Below, in pieces: positions 1-9,514 of a DNA stretch of 64,000 bases (positions are counted from its first letter, which is position 1; each line of letters opens with the position of its first letter). The notes under the pieces were generated by a model. That model searched no databases. It saw only the letters and a list, made by a program, of their open reading frames with translations, and was not told the DNA's origin. The position numbers and the translations under genes are program-made. This stretch comes from Bacteroidota bacterium (lineage in GTDB: Bacteria > Bacteroidota > Bacteroidia > Chitinophagales > LD1): assembly GCA_947479455.1 (NCBI GenBank), contig CANJZE010000001.1, forward strand, positions 45,106-109,105. Direction: 5' to 3'.

Positions 1-893
1 ACACCCGCACCTATTTGCCCGTACTGTGGTAATATAATTCCTGACCGCTGTCCTTGTTTCACCGGAAAAATTCCGAAGGGTAAGTACAGTGGAGTAGGAA
101 CTCCGCCCACCCATAAATTAGCCGGACCCGTTACCATTACTTTGCCCGGAACAATTTTCACCCTATTTGCCCTGAAAAAAAAATGCGGTTCGTCTAAATC
201 GCATGTAGTGTATTTTGATCTTTGGCCGTACCATTCATCAAACTCATTTTTCTTAACCACTTCGCTATGGATGTAAGCATCGCCTTCTTTGGTTAATACA
301 TGATACACAATTCCTTTTTTTGTTTTGAAATTATATTTCATGGAATCTGCGCGATACTCCTTCCCATCTTCCGAAAAAATAGGCGTGCCGATTTGGTGAT
401 TTCCATTGCTATCGATTGTTCCTCGTGCGGTTAGGTTCATCGTGTTCCAATCAAAATCTACGCGATTTGCTTTCAAGGCAATTTTCTGATAACTCAAATC
501 ACCTTCGTTGTACAAGTACATTTTTTTAGTTCCTAAATCATACACAATAGAATCTGTGGCTTTGTAGTTGATAATATCCTGCACATCGCTTTGGTTTGCC
601 AGATCCAAAGTATCGTTGTTATTGATGGTATCAGTAACAACTAAACTATCGGCAACGTTAAGCTCCAAAGAATCATAGCTAAGATGAAGACCTCGTACAC
701 CTGAATCTATGCTCATTTGGCTCGCCTGTAAACTATCGGCAGTAAAACCAAAACTTATCGCATTAGGTGATTGTAGGAAAGGAGATTTTGCATGTAGTAT
801 AGTGGACAGTAAGAGCAATACTGTGGCTAAAAACACTACACTTATATGATGGCGGTGCTTGTGGCAAAAGTATATTTGGGAGGAAATGTTCAA
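1..893 (-). CDS. LptD/OstA-like LPS-assembly outer membrane protein, N-terminal part (truncated by window edge)
   Basis: Minus-strand translation reads ...VVFLATVLLLLSTILHAKSPFLQSPNAISFGFTADSLQASQMSIDSGV...YNEGDLSYQKIALKANRVDFDWNTMNLTARGTID...HFFFRANKMKIVPGKVMVTGPANLWVGGVPTPLYLPFGIFPVKQGQRSGIIIPQYGQIGAG, resembling Bacteroidota LptD. Start codon uncertain (TTG at 893 proposed). Confidence 0.75.
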   Translation of the reverse strand, partial: MNISSQIYFCHKHRHHISVVFLATVLLLLSTILHAKSPFLQSPNAISFGFTADSLQASQMSIDSGVRGLHLSYDSLELNVADSLVVTDTINNNDTLDLANQSDVQDIINYKATDSIVYDLGTKKMYLYNEGDLSYQKIALKANRVDFDWNTMNLTARGTIDSNGNHQIGTPIFSEDGKEYRADSMKYNFKTKKGIVYHVLTKEGDAYIHSEVVKKNEFDEWYGQRSKYTTCDLDEPHFFFRANRVKIVPGKVMVTGPANLWVGGVPTPLYLPFGIFPVKQGQRSGIILPQYGQIGAG

Positions 894-981
894 TTGGGTA
901 AAGGGGGTTAAATCAATGCTGCCACGGTTTTTGCTTATGGAAATTCACACAACATTGCATCAAAATTAAAAATTCCACAAC

Positions 982-2577
982 GTGAGACTTCAACACATAT
1001 TGTTTATTACTGCGTTTCTTACTTTCAATTTTGTAAATGCTAACAACAACTTTACCATTAAAACGGTGGTGATTGATGCCGGACATGGAGGCAAAGACCC
1101 TGGTGCTTCCGGTTCAGCAAAAACAAACGAAAAAGATATCGCCCTAGTGGTAGCATTAAAACTAGGTGACTACATTCAGAAAAATTTTCAGGATGTAAAT
1201 GTAATTTACACAAGAAAGACCGATGTGTTTTTGGAATTACACGAGCGTGCCGAAATAGCTAACAAAGCCAAAGCAGATTTATTTATTGCAGTGCATTGCA
1301 ACTCTTCTACTAATGGCGAAGCCTACGGAACTAGTTCATATGTTTTAGGATTGCACAGAACGGAAGCCAACCTAGATGTAGCAAAGCGCGAGAACTCGGT
1401 AATTTTATTAGAGGAAAACCGCGACAAGAATTATGAATTTGACCCTAACTCACCCGAAGGGCATATCATTATGAGCATGAAACAAAATGCTTTCTTAGAC
1501 CAAAGCATTGACTTCGCCAGCAAAATTGAAAATCAATTAGAGAATTATTCGAAACGGAAAAGTTTAGGAGTGAAACAAGCCGGGTTCTATGTACTTTACA
1601 AAACCACTATGCCTAGTTTGCTTGCCGAAATTGGTTTTATCTCTAACCCCGAAGAAGAAAAATTTTTGAATAGTGTAAAGGGTCAAGATTTAATTGCTAC
1701 AGGTTTATTCAACGCATTTAAGGATTATAAAAGTGAAATGGAAACCGGTGGTTCTTCCTTATCTGTTGCCACTAGTGTTGAAACCGAAACAAAAGCAGAA
1801 ACTAAAACTTCCATTCCTGTTGCAGAAACGAAAACAGAACCGGTTAAGAAAACAGAAGTTAAACCAGAACCTGCAAAAACAGAAACAAGTACCACTACTA
1901 CTGCTGTTGCAAAAACAAATTCTACTAATGCTACCACTACGCGAACTGAACAAAACTCTGTAGTTATAAAAAGCGGAAAAAACATTCGTAAGCCAATCGA
2001 AAATTCAAATGGCGGAGGTAAAGGAAGACCTGCTAATGCACAAGTAAAAGGCGAAGGTGCTGTTCAACCTATTTATGTAACAGCAAGTAATCTTGACCCT
2101 TTCGATACCATGAGCATGCGCACGCTCAACACGCAAAAAAAAGCTAACACTAAGGCTGATCTATCGACTAACGACACTAAGAACAACTCTACTAAAACTA
2201 CTGAGACCAAAGCAAGCGAGGTAAAAACTACTGAAACAAAAACAGTAAGTGAATCGACAATTAAAACTGAATCTAACAAATCGCCATTGGTGGCATCACA
2301 TAAAACGGAGAATGGAACAGTTTTCAAAATTCAGTTGTTTGCCCTGAAAGGCGAATTGAAAGAGTATGATAAAATTGCAAAACTGTTTGAAGTACTCACA
2401 GCCGAAGAACTACCCAACGGTTTTACGCGCTACTATGGCGGTCACGAAAAATCTTTTGCCGATGCCAAAAAACTTTTAGCAGTAGCCTTAGATAACGGAT
2501 ACAAAGCCGCGTTTATCATTGGTTTTAAAGAAGGTAATCGAATGGGAACGGATGAGATGAAGGCGTTGGAGAAGTAG
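982..2577 (+). CDS. N-acetylmuramoyl-L-alanine amidase (Amidase_3) with Thr/Lys/Glu-rich linker and C-terminal SPOR-like region
   Basis: VVIDAGHGGKDPGASG, VHCNSS and LAEIGFISNPEEEKFL motifs; low-complexity linker; C-terminal FKIQLFA...GFTRYYGG. GTG start. Confidence 0.9.
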   Translation: MRLQHILFITAFLTFNFVNANNNFTIKTVVIDAGHGGKDPGASGSAKTNEKDIALVVALKLGDYIQKNFQDVNVIYTRKTDVFLELHERAEIANKAKADLFIAVHCNSSTNGEAYGTSSYVLGLHRTEANLDVAKRENSVILLEENRDKNYEFDPNSPEGHIIMSMKQNAFLDQSIDFASKIENQLENYSKRKSLGVKQAGFYVLYKTTMPSLLAEIGFISNPEEEKFLNSVKGQDLIATGLFNAFKDYKSEMETGGSSLSVATSVETETKAETKTSIPVAETKTEPVKKTEVKPEPAKTETSTTTTAVAKTNSTNATTTRTEQNSVVIKSGKNIRKPIENSNGGGKGRPANAQVKGEGAVQPIYVTASNLDPFDTMSMRTLNTQKKANTKADLSTNDTKNNSTKTTETKASEVKTTETKTVSESTIKTESNKSPLVASHKTENGTVFKIQLFALKGELKEYDKIAKLFEVLTAEELPNGFTRYYGGHEKSFADAKKLLAVALDNGYKAAFIIGFKEGNRMGTDEMKALEK

Positions 2578-2594
2578 AATCGTCCAAGAAAAAC

Positions 2595-3521
2595 TTACTG
2601 CGTTCTTCCCGCCAGCAAATAAAGCGCAGCCATACGTATAGCCACACCGTTTTCTACCTGATGTAAAATGAGCGATTGCTTAGAGTCGGCCACATCGCTG
2701 TTTAATTCCACACCACGGTTAATAGGACCCGGGTGCATGATGGTAATATCTTTCTTAATAGAATCAAGTAGAGATTTGTTCACTCCGTAAAAGAGCGCAT
2801 ACTCGCGCAGTGAAGGAACAAATTTTATATCCATGCGCTCCAATTGAATTCGCAACACATTCGCCACATCGCACCATTCAAGTGCCTTCTTCAAATTGGG
2901 TTCGTAAGTTACTCCCAGTTCTTCAATATGTTTTGGAATCAAAGTAGGTGGTCCTGTTACTTTCACTTTAGCTCCCATCTTTAACATCAATGGAATATCC
3001 GAACCTGCTACTCGCGAATGTTTGATATCCCCTATAATCAAATAGTTTAAACCTTTCAGTTCACCAAATTTTTCACGAACAGAATAACCATCCAACAAAC
3101 CTTGTGTTGGGTGTTCATGTGTTCCATCTCCTGCGTTAATAATGTTAGCCGAAATATGTTGCGAAAGAAATTCTGCCGCACCCGAGCTCGAATGCCGCAT
3201 CACAATCATATCTACCTTCATGGCAAGAATATTTCTTACCGTATCTAAAAGTGTTTCTCCTTTTTTCACCGAAGACCCCGAAGCAGAAAAATTAATCGTG
3301 TCTGCGCTCAGTCTTTTCTCTGCCAGTTCAAATGAAATTCTTGTGCGGGTGCTGTCTTCAAAAAATAAATTGGCAATAGTAATGTCGCGGAGGGAAGGAA
3401 CTTTTTTTATCGGTCGTTGAAGTATCTCTTTAAAATTATCGGCTGTTTGAAAAATTAAATCAATGTCAGATTTCTGAAGACTTTTGAGAGAGATAAGGTG
3501 TTTCTGACTTAGTGCGCTCAT
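2595..3521 (-). CDS. pyrB: Aspartate carbamoyltransferase catalytic subunit
   Basis: FFEDSTRTRISFELAEKRL, MRHSSSGA, GDGTHEHPTQGLLD and MHPGPINRGVE motifs. Confidence 0.97.
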   Translation of the reverse strand: MSALSQKHLISLKSLQKSDIDLIFQTADNFKEILQRPIKKVPSLRDITIANLFFEDSTRTRISFELAEKRLSADTINFSASGSSVKKGETLLDTVRNILAMKVDMIVMRHSSSGAAEFLSQHISANIINAGDGTHEHPTQGLLDGYSVREKFGELKGLNYLIIGDIKHSRVAGSDIPLMLKMGAKVKVTGPPTLIPKHIEELGVTYEPNLKKALEWCDVANVLRIQLERMDIKFVPSLREYALFYGVNKSLLDSIKKDITIMHPGPINRGVELNSDVADSKQSLILHQVENGVAIRMAALYLLAGRTQ

Positions 3522-3525
3522 CTGG

Positions 3526-3560
3526 TAGTGAATGGTGAATGGTGAATAGTAAATAGTAAA
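3526..3560. repeat. Heptanucleotide tandem array (TAGTGAA TGGTGAA TGGTGAA TAGTAAA TAGTAAA)
   Basis: Five consecutive 7-nt units read directly from the sequence, immediately upstream of the pyrB start codon. Confidence 0.8.
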
Positions 3561-3637
3561 ATCATTCTCGTATTTCTATTGTCTTGTTTCATCCCGCTTT
3601 CCTTCGCGGGAATTGTCTAATATCTGTTGTCTCTCGT

Positions 3638-4186
3638 TTAATGTTTATCATCTTCTATAATCCAAATTTTATCTGCACCGTCTTCCTCCTTCCATTCCAC
3701 TTTTACTTTTTCGGCAGTAATAGAGTCAATCACTTTGCCCACATACTTTGCCTGTATCGGAAGGTGACGATGCAATCTTCTGTCAATAAGAACCAGTAAC
3801 TCTACATCGGCAGGTCTGCCATAATCAAGCAGTGCATCTAACGCTGCGCGAATAGTTCTACCGGTGTAAAGCACATCGTCAATCAATATAATGTTTTTGC
3901 CCTCCAGCGAAAACTCAATATTCGTTTCATCGGCAATCATGGGCTTACTCTTCAATCTAAAATCATCGCGATAGAAAGTGATATCGAGTTTTCCGTACTC
4001 AATATTTTTCTTCTTCAATATCTCCGTAAGTTTTTGATGAATGCGATTGGCTAAAAAAACACCGCGGGGTTGCACACCTATTATGGCCGACTGAGAAAAA
4101 TCTTTATGCTGTTCAATTAATTGATGACAGAGGCGGGTAATAGTGAGATTTAATTTTTTGCTGTCGAGGATAACGCGCGGTTGCAT
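3638..4186 (-). CDS. pyrR: Bifunctional pyrimidine operon regulator / uracil phosphoribosyltransferase PyrR
   Basis: GVQPRGVFLANRI and PRPP loop ILIDDVLYTGRTIRAALDAL; adjacent to pyrB. Confidence 0.95.
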   Translation of the reverse strand: MQPRVILDSKKLNLTITRLCHQLIEQHKDFSQSAIIGVQPRGVFLANRIHQKLTEILKKKNIEYGKLDITFYRDDFRLKSKPMIADETNIEFSLEGKNIILIDDVLYTGRTIRAALDALLDYGRPADVELLVLIDRRLHRHLPIQAKYVGKVIDSITAEKVKVEWKEEDGADKIWIIEDDKH

Positions 4187-4300
4187 CGTTGAATTGTTAC
4201 GCGAATATAATCAGCTAAAGCAAAATAAGAAGTGAAAGAAGTAGCAGGTAGATGAGTGTGTTGTAATCTAAGTAGAAAAACTTTCCGTTTCTATTGAGAA

Positions 4301-4371
4301 GATTGGAAGAATGGAATGTTGAATAAAAGGATGGCAATGCCTTCCGCTTTTCTTTCATCATTCCACCAATC
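4301..4371. repeat. Long imperfect inverted repeat / hairpin in the pyrR-SWIB intergenic region
   Basis: Outer arms GATTGGAAGAATG / CATTCCACCAATC; inner AAAAGGATGGC-AAT-GCCTTCCGCTTTT. Confidence 0.6.
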
Positions 4372-4567
4372 TATCATTCCATTTACACGAAACAAAGGGG
4401 GAAAGTATTTTTCGGAATGCAAAAAATGAATACGAAAAAAAATGAGACGATTACATTTTCAGAGGAGAAATAGAGTCACGAACTCCACACAGTGTGCATA
4501 ACATAATGTATGTTTTTTTTTGCTGAGTGGTTTTCGTTCTTACTTTTCGCTCACTAAAACCAATTAT

Positions 4568-4906
4568 ATGGCAACCAAAAAAGCGAAAGCAAAAAAGCCT
4601 GCTAAAAAAGCAGCACCAAAAAAAGCAGCTAAAAAAGCCGCTCCGAAAGTTAAGCGTAAACCAAACGCAGCGTTTATGAAACCTATGACTCCAAGTTCAG
4701 CACTTGCAGCAGTAGTAGGCGCTAAGGCACTTCCTCGTACAGAAGTGACTAAGAAAATTTGGGAATACATCAAGAAGAACAAACTTCAAGATGCTAAGAA
4801 CAGACGCAACATTAATGCTGACGCTGCTCTTAAGGCCGTATTCAGTGGAAAAGGAACTGTAAGCATGTTCGAGATGGCTAAACACATCAACAAACATTTG
4901 TCTTAA
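4568..4906 (+). CDS. SWIB/MDM2 domain protein with Lys/Ala-rich N-terminal tail
   Basis: ATG at 4568 gives MATKKAKAKKPAKKAAPKKAAKKAAPKVKRKPN, then the SWIB-like core FMKPMTPSSALAAVVGAKALPRTEVTKKIWEYIKKNKLQDAKNRRNINADAALKAVF. Confidence 0.9.
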   Translation: MATKKAKAKKPAKKAAPKKAAKKAAPKVKRKPNAAFMKPMTPSSALAAVVGAKALPRTEVTKKIWEYIKKNKLQDAKNRRNINADAALKAVFSGKGTVSMFEMAKHINKHLS

Positions 4907-4926
4907 TTTCTTTTTTTCTGCAATTG

Positions 4927-4965
4927 AAAAAATTGTCCTGGCTTCGGTCAGGACAATTTTTTTTT
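4927..4965 (+). terminator. Rho-independent terminator
   Basis: AAAATTGTCCTG gcttcggt CAGGACAATTTT followed by a T run, just after the SWIB gene. Confidence 0.9.
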
Positions 4966-5049
4966 GTGAACTAGAGAACAAATTGCTCTACAAACAAAAC
5001 CGCTCTTCTTTTTTAATTTGCGCACGTAGATAAATAGAACAACACCGGC

Positions 5050-5874
5050 ATGGAAAACCTGTTAGAGAAAATAAAGGAGACCAACGAATTTCTGCGGAAG
5101 AAAATTGATGTTGCGTATAATTATGGAATCATTTTGGGTTCAGGTTTAGGAAACCTTACCAATGAAATTTCTGTGCACCATAAAATTCCGTATGCAGAGA
5201 TTCCAAATTTTCCGGTGTCGACCGTGAAAGGACATGGAGGTAGTTTGATTTTTGGTGAACTTGGTGGAAAGAATGTAGTAGCAATGAGTGGTAGGTTTCA
5301 TTTTTACGAAGGATATAGTATGAAAGAAGTTACGTTTCCTATTCGCGTGATGAAAGCTTTAGGAGTAGAGACTCTTTTAATTTCAAACGCCTCGGGCGGA
5401 ATGAATCCTAATTTTGAAGTGGGGGACTTGATGATTATTACTGACCACATGTATCTGCAACCTGAACATCCGTTGCGAGGAAAAAATTATGAAGAGTTAG
5501 GTCCGCGCTTTCCCAATATGAACAATGCTTACAACCCGGCTTTAGTAAAGAAAGCGTTGGGGATAGCGATGGCAAACGATATTCTATGTCATACCGGTGT
5601 ATATGTAGGCGTGCAGGGACCAACTTTTGAAACTCCTGCTGAATATAAGATGTTCAACATTATAGGTGGCGATGCGGTAGGCATGAGTACCACACCCGAA
5701 GTAGTGGTAGCGCGCCACGGAGGAATGGAAGTGTTTGCCATTTCTGTCATCAGCGATATCGGTTTTCCTTTTGATAAAGCCGATAAGGTGACGCACGATT
5801 TTGTTTTGCAAAAAGCTGCTGAAGCAGAACCGAAGATGACGAAGATTATCATTGAGTTGCTGAGAAGCTTGTAA
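5050..5874 (+). CDS. punA: Purine-nucleoside phosphorylase (trimeric PNP family)
   Basis: GIILGSGLG, GRFHFYEGYSM, NASGGMNPNF and GVYVGVQGPTFETPAEYKM...GADAVGMST-like motifs. Confidence 0.93.
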   Translation: MENLLEKIKETNEFLRKKIDVAYNYGIILGSGLGNLTNEISVHHKIPYAEIPNFPVSTVKGHGGSLIFGELGGKNVVAMSGRFHFYEGYSMKEVTFPIRVMKALGVETLLISNASGGMNPNFEVGDLMIITDHMYLQPEHPLRGKNYEELGPRFPNMNNAYNPALVKKALGIAMANDILCHTGVYVGVQGPTFETPAEYKMFNIIGGDAVGMSTTPEVVVARHGGMEVFAISVISDIGFPFDKADKVTHDFVLQKAAEAEPKMTKIIIELLRSL

Positions 5875-5960
5875 ACGAATCCATAATTTTTCTAACAAGC
5901 ATTTTAAAGAACAGGATTTAATATTGAATAATGAAGATTGAACAAAGACCATAGCGCATA

Positions 5961-7898
5961 ATGATTCGTCTATCCCGATGGCATCTCTTTCTCCTTCTGC
6001 AATATTCAATATTCAATATTCAATATTCAATTGCTTCTCCTGTAGATTCTATTCAGCCTTTGCTTGGCAAAAAAGGAGAACTGGTTCCTTCTACAAAAAA
6101 CGATACCTGGTACATGAATGCCGACCCTGGAAAGCATTTCATTATAGACTCTTCCATTTTTCACATCGAAGATTTTAATGTAGTACAGCGTAGCAGCGGA
6201 CGCGAATACGCGAACCTTGGCAATAGCGGAACTGCTGCTTATCCATTGGTGTTTGATATCAATCGTTCTACAGGTTTTAATTTAGGATACAATCAGTTTG
6301 ATGTTTATCGCTATCAAAAAGATTCGGTGAAATATTACCAGGTGATTAGGCCTTATGCCGAGTTGAGTATGGTGATTGGTTTAAAAAATGAACAAGTGTT
6401 TCAGGGCAATTTTGCCAATCAACATAAGGGAATTATTTTTTACGGTGTGGAGTTTAGAAGAATTTTTTCGAAAGGAATTTATACCAATCAACGTACTAAC
6501 GATAATGGATTTAATCTCTACGGCATTTTTAATTCGCGCAACAAACGATGGAATATTCAGGCAGATTTAATTTTCAATTCGTTTAAGCCGCAGGAAAATG
6601 GTGGAGTGCAAGCCAATGTTTTTGATTCATCGTTCTTTCAAAAAACATTGGTGCCGGTAAATCTAACAGCTGCTGAAAACAAATACACACAGGTAGATTT
6701 TTATTTAAAGAGTTCTTACAACGTGGGGAAAAAATATTCGATACGCGCCAATGATTCCACTACAAATAAAGTGTTGATGCCTGTGTTTCGCATTTCGCAT
6801 CAACTGAATATTGAGAGCAACAAAAACAAATTTCATGATTTAAGTCCTGATTTAAATCCTGATTACTACGGTTCGTTTTATACTATTCGCGATTCAGTAG
6901 CTAATGATTTGAATTATTTGAAAGTGGGCAACGCCTTGATGCTCGATTACTTTGCGCGTAAACTCACTTCCGATTCTACTTACAGCGAAAAGAATTTTGT
7001 GATTAGTGCCGAAGTAGGTTTCGATTATTTTATTCTTTCTCAAAATGAATTGAAAAGCAACACCACTAACTTTTATGTAAGCGGAAATATTCGTAGCAAT
7101 GGAGCAAGTGCATCGAAATTATTTTACAAAGCTTCGGCAAAATATTTTCCCTTTGGCTGGAATCAAAACGATTTGATTGCAGATGCAGTGGTGGGTTACT
7201 ACCTCGGCAAAGTTGGAATGGTATCGGGTAATTTTACTTATCAATTGAAAGAAGCGCCTTACATGTATGAACGTTACACTTCACATCCGGTGAACTGGAA
7301 TTTCGATTTACCGAAGACAAAAACAATGGCCGCGGGTTTTAAGTATCAGAACGTGCGCTATGGACTCACAGCCGATTTCAATTACTACATCGTTGACCAT
7401 TTACCTGTTTACCCGGGCTTTGCTTCGCCCTATCTAACTACAGGAATTGAAAACGCTTTTGTGGTTCATGCAGGAAACCGAAATTCATTTCACGGTTTGC
7501 ATTTAGATAATGATGTGTGGTTTACTTCAACTGCAAACGATGGACTCATTCGCAAAACGTATCCTATGCTTGTAACCAAGCACAGTATCTATTATGAGAA
7601 CCGTTTGTTCAAAAAAATGTTGTGGTTGGCTGTGGGTTTCGATTTACGTTACCGTTACAAAAACAATGCGCCTTACTACGAACCCATGCTTGGTGCGTTT
7701 TATCCTGTAACTGCTACAAACAAATCGTATCCTATTTTAGATTTCTTTCTCAACTTGAAAATAAAAACGGTTCGTGTGTTTTTAAAAGTGTCGAACATCA
7801 GTTCATCGTTCGGACCAAAAGGATACTACTCGCTTTACGGTTACCCCGCTGCCGATATTTCTTTTCAGTTTGGAATTAAGTGGAGATTTTTTGAGTAG
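5961..7898 (+). CDS. Putative outer-membrane porin (Porin_10-like beta-barrel)
   Basis: Signal peptide; long beta-rich protein with LVFDINRSTGFNLGYNQFDVYRY and a C-terminal barrel ending DISFQFGIKWRFFE (terminal aromatic). Confidence 0.7.
   Translation: MIRLSRWHLFLLLQYSIFNIQYSIASPVDSIQPLLGKKGELVPSTKNDTWYMNADPGKHFIIDSSIFHIEDFNVVQRSSGREYANLGNSGTAAYPLVFDINRSTGFNLGYNQFDVYRYQKDSVKYYQVIRPYAELSMVIGLKNEQVFQGNFANQHKGIIFYGVEFRRIFSKGIYTNQRTNDNGFNLYGIFNSRNKRWNIQADLIFNSFKPQENGGVQANVFDSSFFQKTLVPVNLTAAENKYTQVDFYLKSSYNVGKKYSIRANDSTTNKVLMPVFRISHQLNIESNKNKFHDLSPDLNPDYYGSFYTIRDSVANDLNYLKVGNALMLDYFARKLTSDSTYSEKNFVISAEVGFDYFILSQNELKSNTTNFYVSGNIRSNGASASKLFYKASAKYFPFGWNQNDLIADAVVGYYLGKVGMVSGNFTYQLKEAPYMYERYTSHPVNWNFDLPKTKTMAAGFKYQNVRYGLTADFNYYIVDHLPVYPGFASPYLTTGIENAFVVHAGNRNSFHGLHLDNDVWFTSTANDGLIRKTYPMLVTKHSIYYENRLFKKMLWLAVGFDLRYRYKNNAPYYEPMLGAFYPVTATNKSYPILDFFLNLKIKTVRVFLKVSNISSSFGPKGYYSLYGYPAADISFQFGIKWRFFE
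6001..6032. repeat. Heptanucleotide tandem array (TTCAATA)n inside the porin signal-peptide coding region
   Basis: About 4.5 units of TTCAATA, encoding QYSIFNIQYSI. Confidence 0.9.
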
Positions 7899-7907
7899 CA
7901 GAAAAAA

Positions 7908-8897
7908 TCAATACACCACTATCTGCGGTTTGTTTTGCAATATCTCTTCAATCTTCGCCATTACATCATCAGTTAATTTTGGCAATGAATCGGGTGCTTT
8001 TAAATTTTCTTCGAGTTGCGAAAGTTTTGATGCACCAAGAATAACGGTAGAAACATTTTTGTTTTTTAAACACCAACACAAAGCCAGATGAGTAAGCGAC
8101 ATTCCTAATTCTTGTGCAAGCGCATAAAGTTTTTTTACCTTCTCTACTTTTTCTACATCGCCAAGTGCGCGTTCTTTTAACCAAACCATTAAATCCATTC
8201 TTGTTTTTTCGGTTTGGTTGCTGCCATCAAAATATTTATCGGTGAGTAAGCCTGAACCAAGCGGACTCCAAATCGTAGTTCCCATTCCAAAGTTTTCGAA
8301 CAGCGGCAAATAATCGCGCTCCATAAAATTACGATGCAGCATATTGTATTGTGGTTGTTCCATCACCGGTGCAATCAAATTGTGCTTTGCACACCAGTAA
8401 TGCGCCTCGGTAATTTGTTGGCTTGTCCACTCGCTGGTTCCCCAATACAAAATTTTTCCCTGTATAATTAAGTTGTGCATCGTCCACACGGTTTCTTCAA
8501 TAGGCGTGTTGATGTCGGGGCGGTGACAGAAATACAAATCGAGATATTCAACTTGCAAACGCTTGAGTGCAGCATGGCATGCTTCAATCACGTGCTTACG
8601 CATTAAGCCGCGTTGATTTGGTTTTAGCGTTGCGGTTCTTCCCCAAAAAACTTTTGAAGACACGAGCCAGGTATCTCTATCCCAATTCATTTTCTTTAAA
8701 ATGTTTCCCATTACAATTTCGCTTTTGCCGTGTGCATACACTTCGGCATTGTCAAAAAAATTGATGCCGGCTTCGTAAGCTTTTATCATCAATTGCTCCG
8801 CCACATCATCACCTATCTGATGTCCGAATGTTACCCAACTGCCCAATGAAAGTGCGCTTACTTGTAGCCCTGACTTTCCGAGTCTTCTGTATTCCAT
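7908..8897 (-). CDS. Aldo/keto reductase, K+-channel beta-subunit-like
   Basis: MEYRRLGKSGLQVSALSLGSW, FFDNAEVYAHGKSE, YLDLYFCHRPD and STVILGASKLSQLEEN motifs. Confidence 0.92.
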   Translation of the reverse strand: MEYRRLGKSGLQVSALSLGSWVTFGHQIGDDVAEQLMIKAYEAGINFFDNAEVYAHGKSEIVMGNILKKMNWDRDTWLVSSKVFWGRTATLKPNQRGLMRKHVIEACHAALKRLQVEYLDLYFCHRPDINTPIEETVWTMHNLIIQGKILYWGTSEWTSQQITEAHYWCAKHNLIAPVMEQPQYNMLHRNFMERDYLPLFENFGMGTTIWSPLGSGLLTDKYFDGSNQTEKTRMDLMVWLKERALGDVEKVEKVKKLYALAQELGMSLTHLALCWCLKNKNVSTVILGASKLSQLEENLKAPDSLPKLTDDVMAKIEEILQNKPQIVVY

Positions 8898-8944
8898 GTT
8901 TGTTTTTTTGAAAATTTGAAAGGATTAAAAATTTACAACCAAAA

Positions 8945-9493
8945 CTATTTTATCAATTTGCTGATGGCTTTGAATTCATCAGTGCCAGCTTTATCTAAAA
9001 GCATAAACAAAATCATTTCGGTAGAAACAATAAAAGCACCGGCTTGTCTCATTCTTTCTAACGCCAGTTGTTTATTTTCGGGAGTGCGTGATGAAACAGC
9101 ATCAGCAATTACGTGAACTTCGTAACCTGCTTTGAGCGCATCCAAAGTTGTTTTCAAAACACAAATGTGTGATTCTGCTCCGCAAATAATCAACGACTTT
9201 ACATTCGTCAACTTCAATTGCTCACTCACCGGTTCGCTTAGCATACAACTGAAACAAACCTTCTCTATAATGTTTACATTCTCCGGCAACTGCACCTCTT
9301 TGCATGTATTGCCTAATCCCTTAGGATATTGCTCGGTGATAATAGTTTCGAGATTCAGGATTTCCGCTCCGCGCAAAAGTTTATTTACACTAGCAAAAAC
9401 TTTTTCCTGCTCGTGTATCACAGGCATTAATCTTTCCTGCACGTCAATCACTAATAATGCGGTGGTTTCTCTAAGTGGTATTCCTAAATTCAT
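8945..9493 (-). CDS. Isochorismatase-family hydrolase
   Basis: TALLVIDVQERLMP, ITEQYPKGLG and IICGAESHICVLKTTLDAL (catalytic Cys). Confidence 0.92.
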   Translation of the reverse strand: MNLGIPLRETTALLVIDVQERLMPVIHEQEKVFASVNKLLRGAEILNLETIITEQYPKGLGNTCKEVQLPENVNIIEKVCFSCMLSEPVSEQLKLTNVKSLIICGAESHICVLKTTLDALKAGYEVHVIADAVSSRTPENKQLALERMRQAGAFIVSTEMILFMLLDKAGTDEFKAISKLIK

Positions 9494-9514
9494 GTTTGTT
9501 CGTTGAAGTTTGTG

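Noticed and set aside
1725-1985. Minus-strand ORFs overlapping the amidase gene (also 1759..1953, 2073..2327)
   Set aside because: Antisense shadow ORFs from the low-complexity Thr/Lys/Glu linker; the plus-strand protein has clear homology motifs.
3142-3420. Plus-strand ORF antisense to pyrB
   Set aside because: Shadow ORF of a confidently identified gene, no recognisable motifs.
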